Of a stretch of 17,873 bases of DNA, positions 17,317 through 17,873 are shown one piece after another. A program made the position numbers and the translations under genes. The notes beneath the pieces were generated by a model. That model searched no databases and was not told the DNA's origin. It saw nothing but the letters and a program-made list of their open reading frames with translations. Source of the stretch: an uncultured Pseudomonadota bacterium (GTDB lineage Bacteria; Pseudomonadota; Gammaproteobacteria; Steroidobacterales; Steroidobacteraceae); NCBI GenBank assembly GCA_946479515.1, contig CAMLGF010000074.1, positions 1-17,873 on the forward strand. Direction: 5' to 3'. Every line of letters begins with the position of its first letter. The stretch's first letter is position 1.

Positions 17317-17873
17317 GTGAGGATTTCATTGTCCTGGTTGCGCGATTTCGTCGACGTTCCCTGGAGCGCGCAGGAACTCGGATCGCGGCTCACCATGTCG
17401 GGCTTCGAGCTGGAATTCGTGGAGCCGGCGGCGCCGCCGTTCACGGGCGTGGTGGTCGCGCAAATCGTCGCAGCGGTGAGGCATCCGCAGGCCGAGAAGC
17501 TGCAGGTATGCAAGGTGCGGACCGCCGACTCGTCTTCGAATGAGGATGGGCTGCTGCAGATCGTCTGCGGGGCGGCCAATGCGCGCGCCGGCCTGAAGAC
17601 CGTGCTCGCCACCGTCGGCGCCAAACTACCGGGCGACAAGGCCATCACCGCCGCGAAGCTGCGCGGCGTCGAGTCCTTCGGCATGTTGTGCTCCGCCAAA
17701 GAGCTGGGCATGGCGGAAACCTCCGAGGGCATTCTCGAGTTGCCCACCGATGCGCCCGTGGGCCAGGACCTGCGCGCCTATCTGCAGCTCGACGACGAGG
17801 TGCTAGAGCTCAACGTCACCCCCAATCGCGGCGATGCCATGTCCGTGCTGGGCATCGCCCGTGAAGTCACCGC
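17317..17873 (+). CDS. pheT: Phenylalanyl-tRNA synthetase beta subunit (N-terminal 185 residues, cut by window end)
   Basis: The frame opens with GTG at 17317, 3 nt after the pheS stop, and remains open to the last base. The product begins VRISLSWLRDFVDVPWSAQELGSRLTMSGFELEFVE, the standard PheT start (the first codon is read as Met). Residues about 42-152 are the EMAP/tRNA-binding OB domain (GVVVAQIVAAVRHPQAEKLQVCKV, LQIVCGAANARAGLKTVLATVGAKLP, AAKLRGVESFGMLCSAKELG). The following LDDEVLELNVTPNRGDAMSVLGIAREV is the conserved entry to the B1/B3-B4 region. A GGGG tract at 17307-17310 within pheS serves as a possible ribosome-binding site. The remainder, including the editing and anticodon-binding domains, lies outside the window. 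Confidence 0.97.
   Translation, partial: MRISLSWLRDFVDVPWSAQELGSRLTMSGFELEFVEPAAPPFTGVVVAQIVAAVRHPQAEKLQVCKVRTADSSSNEDGLLQIVCGAANARAGLKTVLATVGAKLPGDKAITAAKLRGVESFGMLCSAKELGMAETSEGILELPTDAPVGQDLRAYLQLDDEVLELNVTPNRGDAMSVLGIAREVT

Overview
The window is about 17.9 kb of dense, high-GC chromosomal DNA and reads as a core-genome segment of a Gram-negative proteobacterium. The outer-membrane TamA/TamB pair, the thrS-infC-rpmI-rplT-pheS-pheT order and the sequence of tRNA-Val(GAC) fit a gammaproteobacterium. A high-GC soil lineage near Xanthomonadales/Steroidobacterales is my guess from style and from the Ku/LigD pair; no taxonomic marker here settles it. There are no insertion sequences, phage genes, CRISPR arrays or stretches over about 160 bases without a gene.

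Layout. (1) 1-543, plus strand: 3' end of uvrB. (2) 544-2700, minus strand: a two-gene unit, a PepSY-type membrane protein followed by a secreted RraA-fold protein. (3) 2801-8173, plus strand: tRNA-Val(GAC), a 28-residue hydrophobic peptide, then tamA and tamB overlapping by 4 nt. (4) 8175-12945, minus strand: a GFOR-like Gfo/Idh/MocA oxidoreductase, ku and ligD, closely packed as one likely operon; Ku and LigD form a two-component bacterial NHEJ system. (5) 12946-13099: a divergent intergenic region with a 10-bp sequence repeated in mirror orientation. (6) 13100 to the end, plus strand: thrS, infC, rpmI, rplT, pheS and the 5' part of pheT.

Points that need correction or a second look: ku seems to start at a rare ATT codon, because the conserved first Ku strand lies upstream of every canonical start; infC also has only ATA/ATT codons in the expected place; the infC-rpmI gap can fold into a three-way junction that may be an r-protein L20 operator; the 28-aa membrane peptide before tamA is easily missed; and pheT, truncated by the window edge, is clearly present. 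I see no convincing wholly new multi-gene system. The strongest novelty candidates are the ATT start of ku, its coupling to the oxidoreductase gene, and the periplasmic RraA-like/PepSY pair.
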